Assembly: GCA_041593595.1 (NCBI GenBank)
Contig: JBFHNV010000100.1
Coordinates: 1 to 20,329, forward strand
DNA: 20,329 nucleotides
DNA from: JBFHNV01 sp041593595
Lineage (GTDB): Bacteria > Pseudomonadota > Gammaproteobacteria > HK1
Direction: 5' to 3'
Both the position numbers and the translations under genes were made by a program. Positions within the stretch are counted from its first letter, which is position 1. The number at the start of each line of letters is the position of its first letter. Positions 4,818 through 11,707 of the stretch are shown piece by piece. Below the pieces are notes generated by a model. That model saw only the letters and a program-made list of their open reading frames with translations. It was not told where the DNA came from and ran no database searches.

Positions 4818-7544
4818 CTACTGCCCGACTTCCTCCAGCGCGCGGCCGAGCGCCTCCAGCTCGCGCCCGAAGCGCGCCCAGTCGCCCTGCGCCGCCGCCT
4901 CGCGCAGCGCGTCGTAGTGCTGCCGGGCGCGTGCGGCAGGGGTACCCGAAGCCTCAGCGGGAGTTACCGGCGCGGGCACGGCCGGGGATGCCTGCGTGCC
5001 GACCGGCGACACGTCCATTGCCGGGGCCGCGCCGAAGATGCGCTTGAGGGCGTCCTCCAGGTCGACGCCCATCGCGATGCTGTTGCCGTAGCCGACGATG
5101 ACGCGCTTGAGCTCCGGAATGCGCCCGCCCTCGGAACGCAGGTACAGCGGCTGGATGTAGATCAGCGACTGCTCGATGGGGATCACCAGCAATGTGCCCC
5201 GGATCACGTTGGAACCGGCCCGGTCCCACAGGGTGATCTGCTGCGATACCACCGGGTCCTGGTTGATCCGGCCGACCATCTGGGTCGGGCCGTAGATCAG
5301 GCGCTGCTTGGGGAACGCGTACACGACCAGCTGGCCCAGAAGCTCGCCGTCGTTGCGCGCCACCATCCAGGCCGCCAGGTTGTCCTTCAGGCGCGGCGTG
5401 AAGGGCAGCATCTGTATGAACTCCGCCTTGGCCTCGCCCGGCAGGCGCATCACCGTGAAGTACGGCTCCATGCGTACCTCGCCGACCGCCGGCACGGACC
5501 ACTGGTCCTCCTTGTTGTAGAACGTGTTCACGTCCCGCATGTGGTACGTGGCGTACATCTCGGTCTGCACGGTGAAGAAGTCCACCGGATGGCGCAGGTG
5601 CGCGCGCAGCGACGGGCCGAGCTCATCGAGCGGGCGCAGCAGGTCGGGGAACACGCTGGCCCAGGCACGGGCGATGGGATCCTCGGGGTCGGACAGGTAG
5701 AAGCGTAGGGTGCCGTGGTACGCATCCACCACCGCCTTGACCGGGTTGCGCATGTAGTTGGCGCGCTCGCCGATGGGCTCGGCGTAAGGGAACCTGGAGG
5801 AGAGCGTGTAGCCATCGAGGATCCAGTACAGGCGTCCCTCGTCGATGACCATGTACGGGTCGCGATCGAACGTCAGGAACGGCGCCACCTTGCGAATGCG
5901 CTGCCCGATGTTGCGGTAAAGCAGGATGCGCGTCTGGTCCGTGAAGTCGTCGGACAGCAGCATCTTGAGGTCGCGCGAGTACGCCGAGAGCAGCAGCCGC
6001 CGCCACAGGCTGGCCAGCTCCACCCCGCCCTCGCCCTCGTAGGTGGAGAAGATGTTCTTGTCGCCCTCGGGATAGTTGAACTCCTCCTGCTTGGTCTTCA
6101 CGAACACGTAGCCGCGCGTGACCTCGCCGAAGTAGATCTCGGGCCGGGTCACTTCGAGCTCGGACACCGTCGACCTGGGCGGCAGATCCTGCACGTAGAG
6201 CACCGGCAGGCCCTGCTCGTTGACGCGGTTGACCGGCCCCGCGGTCAGGCCGTAGCCGTGCGTGAACGTAAGGCGCTCGTTCACCCAGGTACGGCTGGGC
6301 AACGATTCGCTGTTGAGCTCACGCGGCGAGAGCATGGTCTGGCGCAGCTCGCCCTCGATGCGGTAACGGTCGTTGTCCACCGAGACGAAATCGTAGTAGG
6401 TGCGGATCTCCTGGATCTGGCCGAACGTGTCGAGCAGCGGCACGTGGTCCCACAGGCGTACGTTGTTGATCGTCTCGCTGTTGCGCTCGATGTCGGCCAT
6501 CGTGATCTGCTCTTCCTGGCCGAGGTTGCGCTCGACCACCCGGTGCAGCGCGTAGGCGAAGTTGGTCGCCTCGATGTGATACGCCAGGTACGGGCGCTCA
6601 CGCTCGAGCTCGTTGGGCGTGACCACGAAGCGCTGCAGGAACGGGGCATACAGCCCGCCGCCCAGGACTGCCGCCACCATCAGCACGCCCGCGGCGATCA
6701 GCACCCGCCAGTGGCTGCGGGCGACCGCGAAGACCACTGCGGCTGCGGCCAGCACCGAGACCACGCACTGCACGGTGAGCAACGGCAGCCTGCCGTGCAC
6801 GTCCGCGTAGCCTGGACCTGCGAACAGCCCGCCGGGCTCGTGCATCAGCGCGAAGCGATCCAGGTACAGCCCGGCGGCGTGCAACACCAGCAGCGCCGCG
6901 GCCAGGATGGCCAGATGCACCCGCTGGGCCGAGGGCATGTTCTTCAACGCGGTCAGCTCGTCGCTGTTCGTGCGTGCGCGCTCGGCCTGGTAGTGCAGGT
7001 AGTACGCTGCGGCCGTTCCCACCGTCGCGGCGATGACGGCGGACCACAGGAAGCCGCGGATCAGTCCGTAGAACGGCAGGTCGAAGACGAAGAAACCGGC
7101 ATCCAGCCCGAAGATCGGGTCGGCGTGGCCGAAGGGCTGGGCGTTCAGGAACAGCAGCACCTGCTCCCACTGCGCCGCGAGCCCGACGCCGGCCAGCAGC
7201 GCCGGAATGGCACTGGCAACGATAGCCAGCCACTTCAGGCCACGCCTGGAGGCGAGGTTGCCGAGCGGCGAGCTGAGCGCCTCAGGAGGCAGGAACCCGC
7301 GCGGATCGCCGAGCTGTCGCACCGCGAACAGGAAGTTCGGCAGCAGCAGGAGGAACACCACCAGCGTCGCGCCCACCCCCAGCCCGATGCGTGACCACAA
7401 CATGGTGCTGAACACCTGGGGGAGCCCGATGGCCGCGAACCAGATGTGGTCGACCATCAGGCCCACGATGGCGCCGCCGCCGTAGACGGTGACCAGCAGA
7501 ACGGCCGCGAGCAGCCAGAACAGCACTCTGGGCGATATCGACAA
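4818..7544 (-). CDS. UPF0182 family integral membrane protein (908 aa)
   Basis: The protein has about seven predicted membrane segments in the first third (roughly residues 8-28, 53-75, 103-123, 163-183, 209-227, 255-275 and 281-300) and then a large soluble domain of about 600 residues. The family signature Gln-Arg-Phe-Val-Val-x-Pro-Asn-Glu-Leu-x-x-Glu-x-Pro-Tyr follows the last helix. Length and layout match UPF0182/COG1615 proteins, whose biochemical role is unknown. The start is TTG, chosen because a GGAGG lies 8 nt upstream and the frame begins just before the first helix. The C-terminus is charged and Ala-rich after a Pro/Ala-rich linker. The TAG stop is separated from the IS3 end by a single base, yet the protein looks full length. 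Membrane location is confident; function is not known. Confidence 0.9.
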   Translation of the reverse strand: MSISPRVLFWLLAAVLLVTVYGGGAIVGLMVDHIWFAAIGLPQVFSTMLWSRIGLGVGATLVVFLLLLPNFLFAVRQLGDPRGFLPPEALSSPLGNLASRRGLKWLAIVASAIPALLAGVGLAAQWEQVLLFLNAQPFGHADPIFGLDAGFFVFDLPFYGLIRGFLWSAVIAATVGTAAAYYLHYQAERARTNSDELTALKNMPSAQRVHLAILAAALLVLHAAGLYLDRFALMHEPGGLFAGPGYADVHGRLPLLTVQCVVSVLAAAAVVFAVARSHWRVLIAAGVLMVAAVLGGGLYAPFLQRFVVTPNELERERPYLAYHIEATNFAYALHRVVERNLGQEEQITMADIERNSETINNVRLWDHVPLLDTFGQIQEIRTYYDFVSVDNDRYRIEGELRQTMLSPRELNSESLPSRTWVNERLTFTHGYGLTAGPVNRVNEQGLPVLYVQDLPPRSTVSELEVTRPEIYFGEVTRGYVFVKTKQEEFNYPEGDKNIFSTYEGEGGVELASLWRRLLLSAYSRDLKMLLSDDFTDQTRILLYRNIGQRIRKVAPFLTFDRDPYMVIDEGRLYWILDGYTLSSRFPYAEPIGERANYMRNPVKAVVDAYHGTLRFYLSDPEDPIARAWASVFPDLLRPLDELGPSLRAHLRHPVDFFTVQTEMYATYHMRDVNTFYNKEDQWSVPAVGEVRMEPYFTVMRLPGEAKAEFIQMLPFTPRLKDNLAAWMVARNDGELLGQLVVYAFPKQRLIYGPTQMVGRINQDPVVSQQITLWDRAGSNVIRGTLLVIPIEQSLIYIQPLYLRSEGGRIPELKRVIVGYGNSIAMGVDLEDALKRIFGAAPAMDVSPVGTQASPAVPAPVTPAEASGTPAARARQHYDALREAAAQGDWARFGRELEALGRALEEVGQ

Positions 7545-7643
7545 GGGGCTTGCCTCCAGTGGTGGTGCCCATGCATCCGGAGCGTCGTCCGGCCGGCGTC
7601 GCCGGACCCGGCCCGCACGCCAGACGGCCGGCAGCTTATAGGC

Positions 7644-7916
7644 TCACACCCCATCCGGCCACCGGCGCGTGCCCACGCGCACGGGCAACGGTGATGCACT
7701 TCGTATCTCGTCGTGCTGCAGGCGCGCAAGCGCGTTCACCGCCGCGAGCCCCTCCCGTGCCTGGGCGTCGACCCGGGCGAGGCAGGGCTGCACCGTGGCG
7801 ACGAATCGCTCGCGGCACACTCGGGCAAGGGCGCGCCCCTCGTCCGTGGGCCGGACCGTGGGGCAAGGCGGCCGCGCGTCGAGGCGGCTTCGGTCGAGCC
7901 GCTCGTAGCGCAGCGG
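7644..7916 (-). pseudogene. possible MarR-family regulator, C-terminal remnant
   Basis: The minus-strand frame in the gap between the UPF0182 and GST genes contains an Arg-Leu-Asp-Arg-Ser stretch, then Thr-Asp-Glu-Gly-Arg-Ala-Leu-Ala and an amphipathic helix to the stop. The Thr-x-x-Gly-Arg-x-Leu pattern after a wing-like region is characteristic of MarR C-termini. The N-terminal dimerisation and recognition helices are not present; upstream the frame runs into the antisense of the GST gene. If real, it is the tail of a divergently transcribed regulator of the GST gene that has lost its 5' half. The rest of the interval (7545-7643 and 7917-8013) holds nothing I recognise. Confidence 0.4.
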
Positions 7917-8013
7917 GTAGGACGAACAGACGCCCTGCCCGCAGGCCACAGATCGGGACGCACCGGGGCGGCGCTGGCACAATGACGGCGCCTTCGCGAC
8001 CACCGAGTACGCC

Positions 8014-8706
8014 ATGCTCATCATCTGGGGCCGTCCCGACTCCATCTGCACCCAGCGCGCCCTGTGGGCCTGCGCGGAGCTCGGCCTCGAGTTCGAGCTG
8101 CGCCTCGCCAGCGCCACCATGGGGGCGCAGGGCCACGTGTCCACCGGCGCCGAGCCCTACGGCGTGGTGGACACGCCCTGGTACCGGGCCATGAACCCCA
8201 ACGGCACCGTGCCGACGCTCCAGGACGAGGACTTCGTGCTGTGGGAGTCCAACGCCATCGTCGCCTACCTGGCGGCGCGCCACGGCGCGGGCAGCCTGCA
8301 CGGGGGCGGCCACGAGGCCTTCGCGCGCGCGCTGCAGTGGATGTCGTGGACCAACGAGCACCTGGAGCCGCCGCTGCACACCCTGGTGATGGAACGCGTG
8401 CGGCTGCCGGTGGACGCACGCACTGCCGGCGCCGCAGAGGCGGCGGCGCGCGACATCGCGCCCTGGCTCGCCATCCTCGACGCCCACCTTTCCGAGCGCG
8501 AGCACCTGCTCGGCGACGCGTTCAGCATGGCGGACATCCCCTCAGGTGCCGCGTTTCATCGCTGGAAGCTGTTCGACATGGGCGGCGCGCCGACGCCGAA
8601 CGCGGACCGCTGGCTCGCGCGGCTCGCCGGGCGCGAAGGCTTCCGCCGCCACGTGGCGCCGCGGGAGTACCACCTGGGGCGGGAGGCTGCGGCCGGAGGC
8701 GGCTGA
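8014..8706 (+). CDS. glutathione S-transferase family protein (230 aa)
   Basis: The N-terminal thioredoxin-like domain (about residues 1-85) begins with a beta strand and a Ser-x-Cys-Thr-Gln-Arg helix start. It contains Asn-Pro-Asn-Gly-Thr-Val-Pro-Thr-Leu, with the cis-proline, and then Leu-Trp-Glu-Ser-Asn-Ala-Ile-Val-Ala-Tyr-Leu, the Glu-Ser glutathione-binding pair. The C-terminal all-helical domain includes a Leu-Leu-Gly-Asp-x-Phe-Ser-Met-Ala-Asp N-capping motif. Length is normal for a cytosolic bacterial GST. An insertion of about 15 residues between the first helix and the cis-Pro loop is somewhat long. The substrate is unknown; conjugation, peroxide reduction or dehalogenation are all possible. 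No clear ribosome binding site is seen, but this ATG places the first strand correctly. Confidence 0.88.
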   Translation: MLIIWGRPDSICTQRALWACAELGLEFELRLASATMGAQGHVSTGAEPYGVVDTPWYRAMNPNGTVPTLQDEDFVLWESNAIVAYLAARHGAGSLHGGGHEAFARALQWMSWTNEHLEPPLHTLVMERVRLPVDARTAGAAEAAARDIAPWLAILDAHLSEREHLLGDAFSMADIPSGAAFHRWKLFDMGGAPTPNADRWLARLAGREGFRRHVAPREYHLGREAAAGGG

Positions 8707-8863
8707 CGGAGCGGGCGCTGCGGGGACTCGGGTAGCGCCCAGCTCGCGCAGACGTCCGAAGAAAACCTCGGCGTGCTCCTCCGCAACGGTGGAGCCGAGG
8801 CGCATTCAGCTCTTCGCCACCGGCGACGGGCACGCGCTGCGCCGGGACCGCTGCACCTGACGC

Positions 8864-8935
8864 GCCTCCGACGGCGCCTGCTACATCACCGGGCAGAACC
8901 TCCGGGTGGACGGGGTCATCGCGCGCCCGGTTTGA
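8864..8935 (+). pseudogene. SDR oxidoreductase, C-terminal scrap
   Basis: The last 23 codons before the TGA at 8933-8935 read Tyr-Ile-Thr-Gly-Gln-Asn-Leu-Arg-Val-Asp-Gly, which is the conserved C-terminal block of short-chain dehydrogenases/reductases. An in-frame stop lies at 8858 and no Rossmann motif or catalytic Tyr-x-x-x-Lys is found upstream, so only the tail remains. The stretch 8707-8863 holds nothing else I recognise. Confidence 0.65.
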
Positions 8936-8962
8936 GCGCGCGCGGCACGGGCCGCGCGCTCA
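8933..8962. terminator. bidirectional hairpin between convergent gene tails
   Basis: A perfect 9-bp GC stem (8938-8946 with 8951-8959) closes a 4-nt loop. With a 2-nt bulge the stem extends to include the TGA stop of the SDR tail on one side and the TGA stop of the cyclase tail on the other. There is no T tract. The symmetry and position suggest a shared terminator of two formerly intact convergent genes. Confidence 0.5.
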
Positions 8963-9161
8963 GGCCTCCACCGCGAAGAGCTGCCAGCGCTCGGCGATGC
9001 CCTTGAGCGCGCGCTCGCCGCGAGCGGTGAAGCGGATCCTCGCGCCGGCGACTAGGTCCTTGCCAGCCGGGCACCACCACCAGGTCGCGCGGGTCGGAGC
9101 CGTACACCTGGTAGGCGATGTTGACGTCGCCGGCGCGGGTGAAGTTCGTCTCGGGGGTCAT
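8960..9161 (-). pseudogene. alpha/beta hydrolase-adenylate cyclase fusion gene, middle deleted
   Basis: The ATG at 9161 begins about 33 codons that match the N-terminus of alpha/beta hydrolases fused to class III cyclases (Gly-Asp-Val-Asn-Ile-Ala-Tyr-Gln-Val-x-Gly, then Asp-Leu-Val-Val-Val-Pro-Gly-Trp). Directly after the Pro-Gly-Trp the frame changes, and the sequence reads Lys-Asp-Leu-Val-Ala-Gly-Ala-x-Ile-Arg-Phe, then Arg-Gly-Glu-x-x-Leu-Lys-Gly-Ile and Trp-Gln-Leu-Phe-Ala-Val. That is the characteristic C-terminal tail of class III cyclase domains. Intact proteins of this type are several hundred residues long, so more than 1 kb has been lost between the two ends. The gene is nonfunctional. 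It lies downstream of azlD on the same strand. Confidence 0.75.
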
Positions 9162-9177
9162 GCCGCCTCCCGGGCCG

Positions 9178-9513
9178 CTAGCGAGGCCCGCCCAGGGAGA
9201 GCAGGGCGAAGAACAGGAGCACGCCCACTGCCAGCGCCGGTACGAGCCGGCGCCGCGACAGGTAGAAGACGGCCGCCGCCGCGGCGAAGGCGGCGGCGCG
9301 GTCCGCGAGCGAGGTGCCGGCGAGCACGCCGGTGGGGAACACCAGGAGCTTCATCATCAGCCCCGCGGCGATGGCGTAGGCCACGCAGGTCACCCACGCG
9401 AACAGGGCGCTGTCCGTGTCCATGCGACCGGCCACCAGCACGCCCGCCGCACGCCACGCGAAGGTGCCCAGGATCGCCGCGGCGACCATCGCCAGGGTGG
9501 TCGCCTCAGGCAT
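9178..9513 (-). CDS. azlD: AzlD family branched-chain amino acid export subunit (111 aa)
   Basis: This is a small hydrophobic protein with about four membrane segments and the family pattern of a first helix followed by Thr-Phe-x-Trp-Arg-x-x-Gly. Length is normal for AzlD (about 100-110 residues). In Bacillus, AzlC and AzlD together export branched-chain amino acids and confer azaleucine resistance; here AzlD is expected to form an inner-membrane complex with AzlC. Its ATG overlaps the azlC stop by 8 nt, so the two are translationally coupled. The assignment rests on the azlC partner as much as on its own sequence. Confidence 0.85.
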   Translation of the reverse strand: MPEATTLAMVAAAILGTFAWRAAGVLVAGRMDTDSALFAWVTCVAYAIAAGLMMKLLVFPTGVLAGTSLADRAAAFAAAAAVFYLSRRRLVPALAVGVLLFFALLSLGGPR

Positions 9514-10204
9514 CGCGCTTTCGTCTCTGCGTGGCGAGGAACGCGAGCGTGCCCGCAGCCACGCCGCCGGCGAGGATGCCGAGCCCGCCGAGCCACGCGT
9601 GGAACGCGGGCACCAGCACGCAGCCGGCCACCACGGCGAGCTGCACCCGCCGCTTGGGGCTGCGTGCCGTGAGCAGCAGCAGGTAGAGCGGGGAGACGAA
9701 GATGAGCGCCTGCACCCCGGCCGGGGGCAGCGCGCCCGCCAGGGTGAAGCCCGTCACCGTGCCGAGCGTGCCCACCACCAGGGTGCCGGCCGTGAAGGCG
9801 GTGAAGAAGCGCAGCCGCGCCGGGAGCGCGTGCTCGCGTTCGGCGAGGTCCGACACGCGCACGTAGCTGGTCACGGAATTGAGCTGCGCCAGGGCGAGCT
9901 GTTCCGGCCGCGCGCCGGTGCGCGCGCGCAGCAGCGGGATGGTGGCGATGGTGAGCGGAAACATGCGCACGTTGGCAACGGTGACCACCACCAGCACCAC
10001 CAGCAGCGGCGCGCCGGCGGCGTGCAGGTCCACGAACGCCACCTGCCCGGGCATGCTCCACACCCCCACGGTCAGCGCGATGGCCGCCCACAGGGGCGTG
10101 CCGCCGTCGCCCGCCAGGGATCCGAAGCCCACCATGGCGGCGAAGGTGCCGAGGCCGGGGCCGAACAGCCCCTCCGCCAGCCCCGCCCGTACCGGGTGCT
10201 TCAC
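9506..10204 (-). CDS. azlC: AzlC family branched-chain amino acid permease (232 aa)
   Basis: This polytopic membrane protein of normal AzlC length begins Gly-Leu-Ala-Glu-Gly, has a Phe-Gly-Ser-Leu-Ala-Gly-Asp-Gly-Gly block in the first helical region, a Pro-Gly-Gln-Val-Ala-Phe-Val-Asp motif where the family usually has a Ser/Pro-Gly-Gln segment, and an Asn-Val-Arg-Met-Phe-Pro stretch conserved in AzlC proteins. It is the large subunit of the AzlCD exporter of branched-chain or related amino acids. The start codon is GTG with no strong ribosome binding site; it is chosen because it precedes the conserved N-terminal helix. The adjacent 3' gene overlaps by 8 nt. No regulator gene is next to the pair; upstream is a stretch of decayed DNA. 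Confidence 0.88.
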   Translation of the reverse strand: MKHPVRAGLAEGLFGPGLGTFAAMVGFGSLAGDGGTPLWAAIALTVGVWSMPGQVAFVDLHAAGAPLLVVLVVVTVANVRMFPLTIATIPLLRARTGARPEQLALAQLNSVTSYVRVSDLAEREHALPARLRFFTAFTAGTLVVGTLGTVTGFTLAGALPPAGVQALIFVSPLYLLLLTARSPKRRVQLAVVAGCVLVPAFHAWLGGLGILAGGVAAGTLAFLATQRRKRDA

Positions 10205-10605
10205 CCCTGCGGCCCGTTCAACGGCTCGTCGTCCGCGTGGGCCGCCAGTTCGCGACCGGGTCCCGCATGCAAAGATCTCCCCACCCGCAGCGGAGGCAAA
10301 TCTTAGCTGCTGTTCCGGATCTGAGGGATCCCCACGAATTCAGGCTGGGCATCCATGCTTGGCGACCAGGGCCCGGAGGTCTCGACAGGCCCTTCGCAAG
10401 CTTCGCCGGGTGAGACGGATATCGCCCCGTTGAAGGTCCCTCCAGCCGAGGAATCCGGTCGAGAGCACGGGTCGTGAGCGCTCAGTATCGGTGTCGCGGC
10501 GGCGTCGGTGCGCGGGCAGCGCGGGTCTCGAGGTGTGTCCGGATGGCGGCCACCACCTGCGGGGCGGTGATGTCGCTCTCGGCATCTGACCGCCAGGGCG
10601 GGTGG
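10205..10605. other. non-coding or decayed interval upstream of azlC
   Basis: No intact gene is visible. Two minus-strand frames have coding-like composition. One at about 10340-10459 contains Phe-Leu-Gly-Trp-Arg and a series of Arg-rich helices ending at a stop. One at about 10482-10600 ends with an Ala/Arg-rich stretch. Neither has a start signal or a family I can name with confidence. Any azlC promoter should lie in the first part of this interval, but no clear -35/-10 pair stands out. Confidence 0.4.
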
Positions 10606-10719
10606 TCAGACGAAGGTCACGAGGCCGGTCTCCGCGCGGCTCGCGCGCTGCCCCGCGCTGGGCGCGACCCCCGTCGACAGGGCCCTCGTCACCACCGCCA
10701 GCACCCGGGGGAGCGGCTC
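10606..10719 (-). pseudogene. possible IS91-family transposase scrap
   Basis: The last 37 codons of this frame read Leu-Ala-Val-Val-Thr-Arg-Ala-Leu-Ser, then Ala-Gly-Gln-Arg and Glu-Thr-Gly-Leu-Val-Thr-Phe-Val before a TGA. In IS91-type transposases a similar segment (a hydrophobic helix, a basic stretch, then Thr-Gly-x-Val-Thr-x-x-Gln-Arg-Phe-Gly) directly precedes the His-x-His block with which the fragment at 2637 begins. The match is short and recalled, so it is tentative. Confidence 0.35.
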
Positions 10720-10736
10720 CGGCCGCCCCGGCCGCT
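10712..10736 (-). terminator. GC hairpin at the end of the FGE gene
   Basis: AGCGGC (10712-10717) pairs with GCCGCT (10731-10736), with additional CGGCC/GGCCG pairing inside. It begins at the last base of the FGE stop codon. No T tract follows, so it is only a candidate end-of-operon structure. Confidence 0.3.
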
Positions 10737-11689
10737 CAGCCGACCACGCGGAAGCCACAGTGGCCGGTGGTGCTCTCGGGCGTGTTCGAGCCCCGGGCGG
10801 CGACGCGGTAGCGATGACAGTAGCTCGCATGGCACAGGAAGGAGCCGCCACGCATGGATCGCCTGCCGCTCGGGACCACGTAGCGGGGATCCTGCGCACG
10901 CGTGACCCGATGGTAATTGGGCGAGAACCAGTCCTCGCACCATTCCCAGACGTTGCCCACCACGTTGTACAGGCCGTGGCCGTTGGGCTCGTAGGCGTTC
11001 ACCGGCGCCGTGCCGGTGAAGCCGTCCTCCCCGCGATCCTCGCTGGGGAACGTGCCCTGCCAGATGTTGCAGCGGTGGCGCCCGCCGGGCTCGAGCTCGT
11101 CGCCCCAGGGAAAGGTGGCGGCCTCGAGACCGCCGCGGGCGGCGCACTCCCACTGCGCCTCGGTGGGTAGCCGCGTGCCGGACCACCGGCAGTAGGCCCG
11201 GGCGTCGTGCCAGGACACGTGGGTGACCGGATGATCGGCGCGGTCGGCCACGTGGCTGCCCGGGCCTTCCGGGCGGCTCCAGCAGGCGCCTTCCACGGCG
11301 AGCCACCATCGGGCCTCGGACGAGACGCCCTTGATCCGCGTCCTGGCCTGTTCGCCCACGTGCCGGTGGAAGACGAAGGACCACCCCGCGCGCTCGGCGT
11401 CGGTGACGTAACCGGTCTCGTCGACGAAGGCGGCGAACTCCGCGACGGTGACGGCGCACGGCGCGATGGAGAACGCGCCCAGCGTGACCCGGCGCTGCGG
11501 GCCCTCGCCGTCGGCGCGGTAGCCCACACCCGAGTCGCTGCCCATGAGGAACGTGGTGGCGGGGATGTCCACCAGCGCCGGGCGGCGGGGCGTCGCAAAC
11601 GCGGCCACGGGCTCGCGGTCCGGCGCCGGCCCCGCGCTGGGCGCCATGCGGGGCGCGCAGCAGTCGCCTCGCTGCGTCATCCGCAGCAT
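10736..11689 (-). CDS. formylglycine-generating enzyme (sulfatase maturase), 317 aa
   Basis: This is an FGE/SUMF1-family protein. It would oxidise the cysteine of the sulfatase Cys-x-Pro-Ser-Arg motif to C-alpha-formylglycine using oxygen and copper. Residues about 38-50 give the family start (Ile-Pro-x-x-x-Phe-x-Met-Gly-Ser). The middle has His-Pro-Val-Thr-His-Val-Ser-Trp-x-Asp-Ala and Arg-Leu-Pro-Thr-Glu-Ala-Gln-Trp-Glu. The C-terminal part has Gly-Asn-Val-Trp-Glu-Trp and Arg-Gly-Gly-Ser-Phe-Leu-Cys-His-x-Ser-Tyr-Cys. Cys286 and Cys291 of that block correspond to the catalytic pair of human FGE (Cys336/Cys341), which separates true FGEs from the many non-catalytic family relatives. There is no signal peptide, so it acts in the cytoplasm. 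It starts 18 nt after the sulfatase gene, its obvious client. The start codon is uncertain: a second ATG lies three codons downstream. Confidence 0.93.
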   Translation of the reverse strand: MLRMTQRGDCCAPRMAPSAGPAPDREPVAAFATPRRPALVDIPATTFLMGSDSGVGYRADGEGPQRRVTLGAFSIAPCAVTVAEFAAFVDETGYVTDAERAGWSFVFHRHVGEQARTRIKGVSSEARWWLAVEGACWSRPEGPGSHVADRADHPVTHVSWHDARAYCRWSGTRLPTEAQWECAARGGLEAATFPWGDELEPGGRHRCNIWQGTFPSEDRGEDGFTGTAPVNAYEPNGHGLYNVVGNVWEWCEDWFSPNYHRVTRAQDPRYVVPSGRRSMRGGSFLCHASYCHRYRVAARGSNTPESTTGHCGFRVVG

Positions 11690-11707
11690 CCGCCCGTTCG
11701 CCCGGCC

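Noticed and set aside
5715..7394. 559-codon plus-strand frame opposite the UPF0182 gene
   Set aside because: It is the complement of a conserved membrane protein. The composition is biased toward Val, Arg, His and Gln, and no motif or start signal is present.
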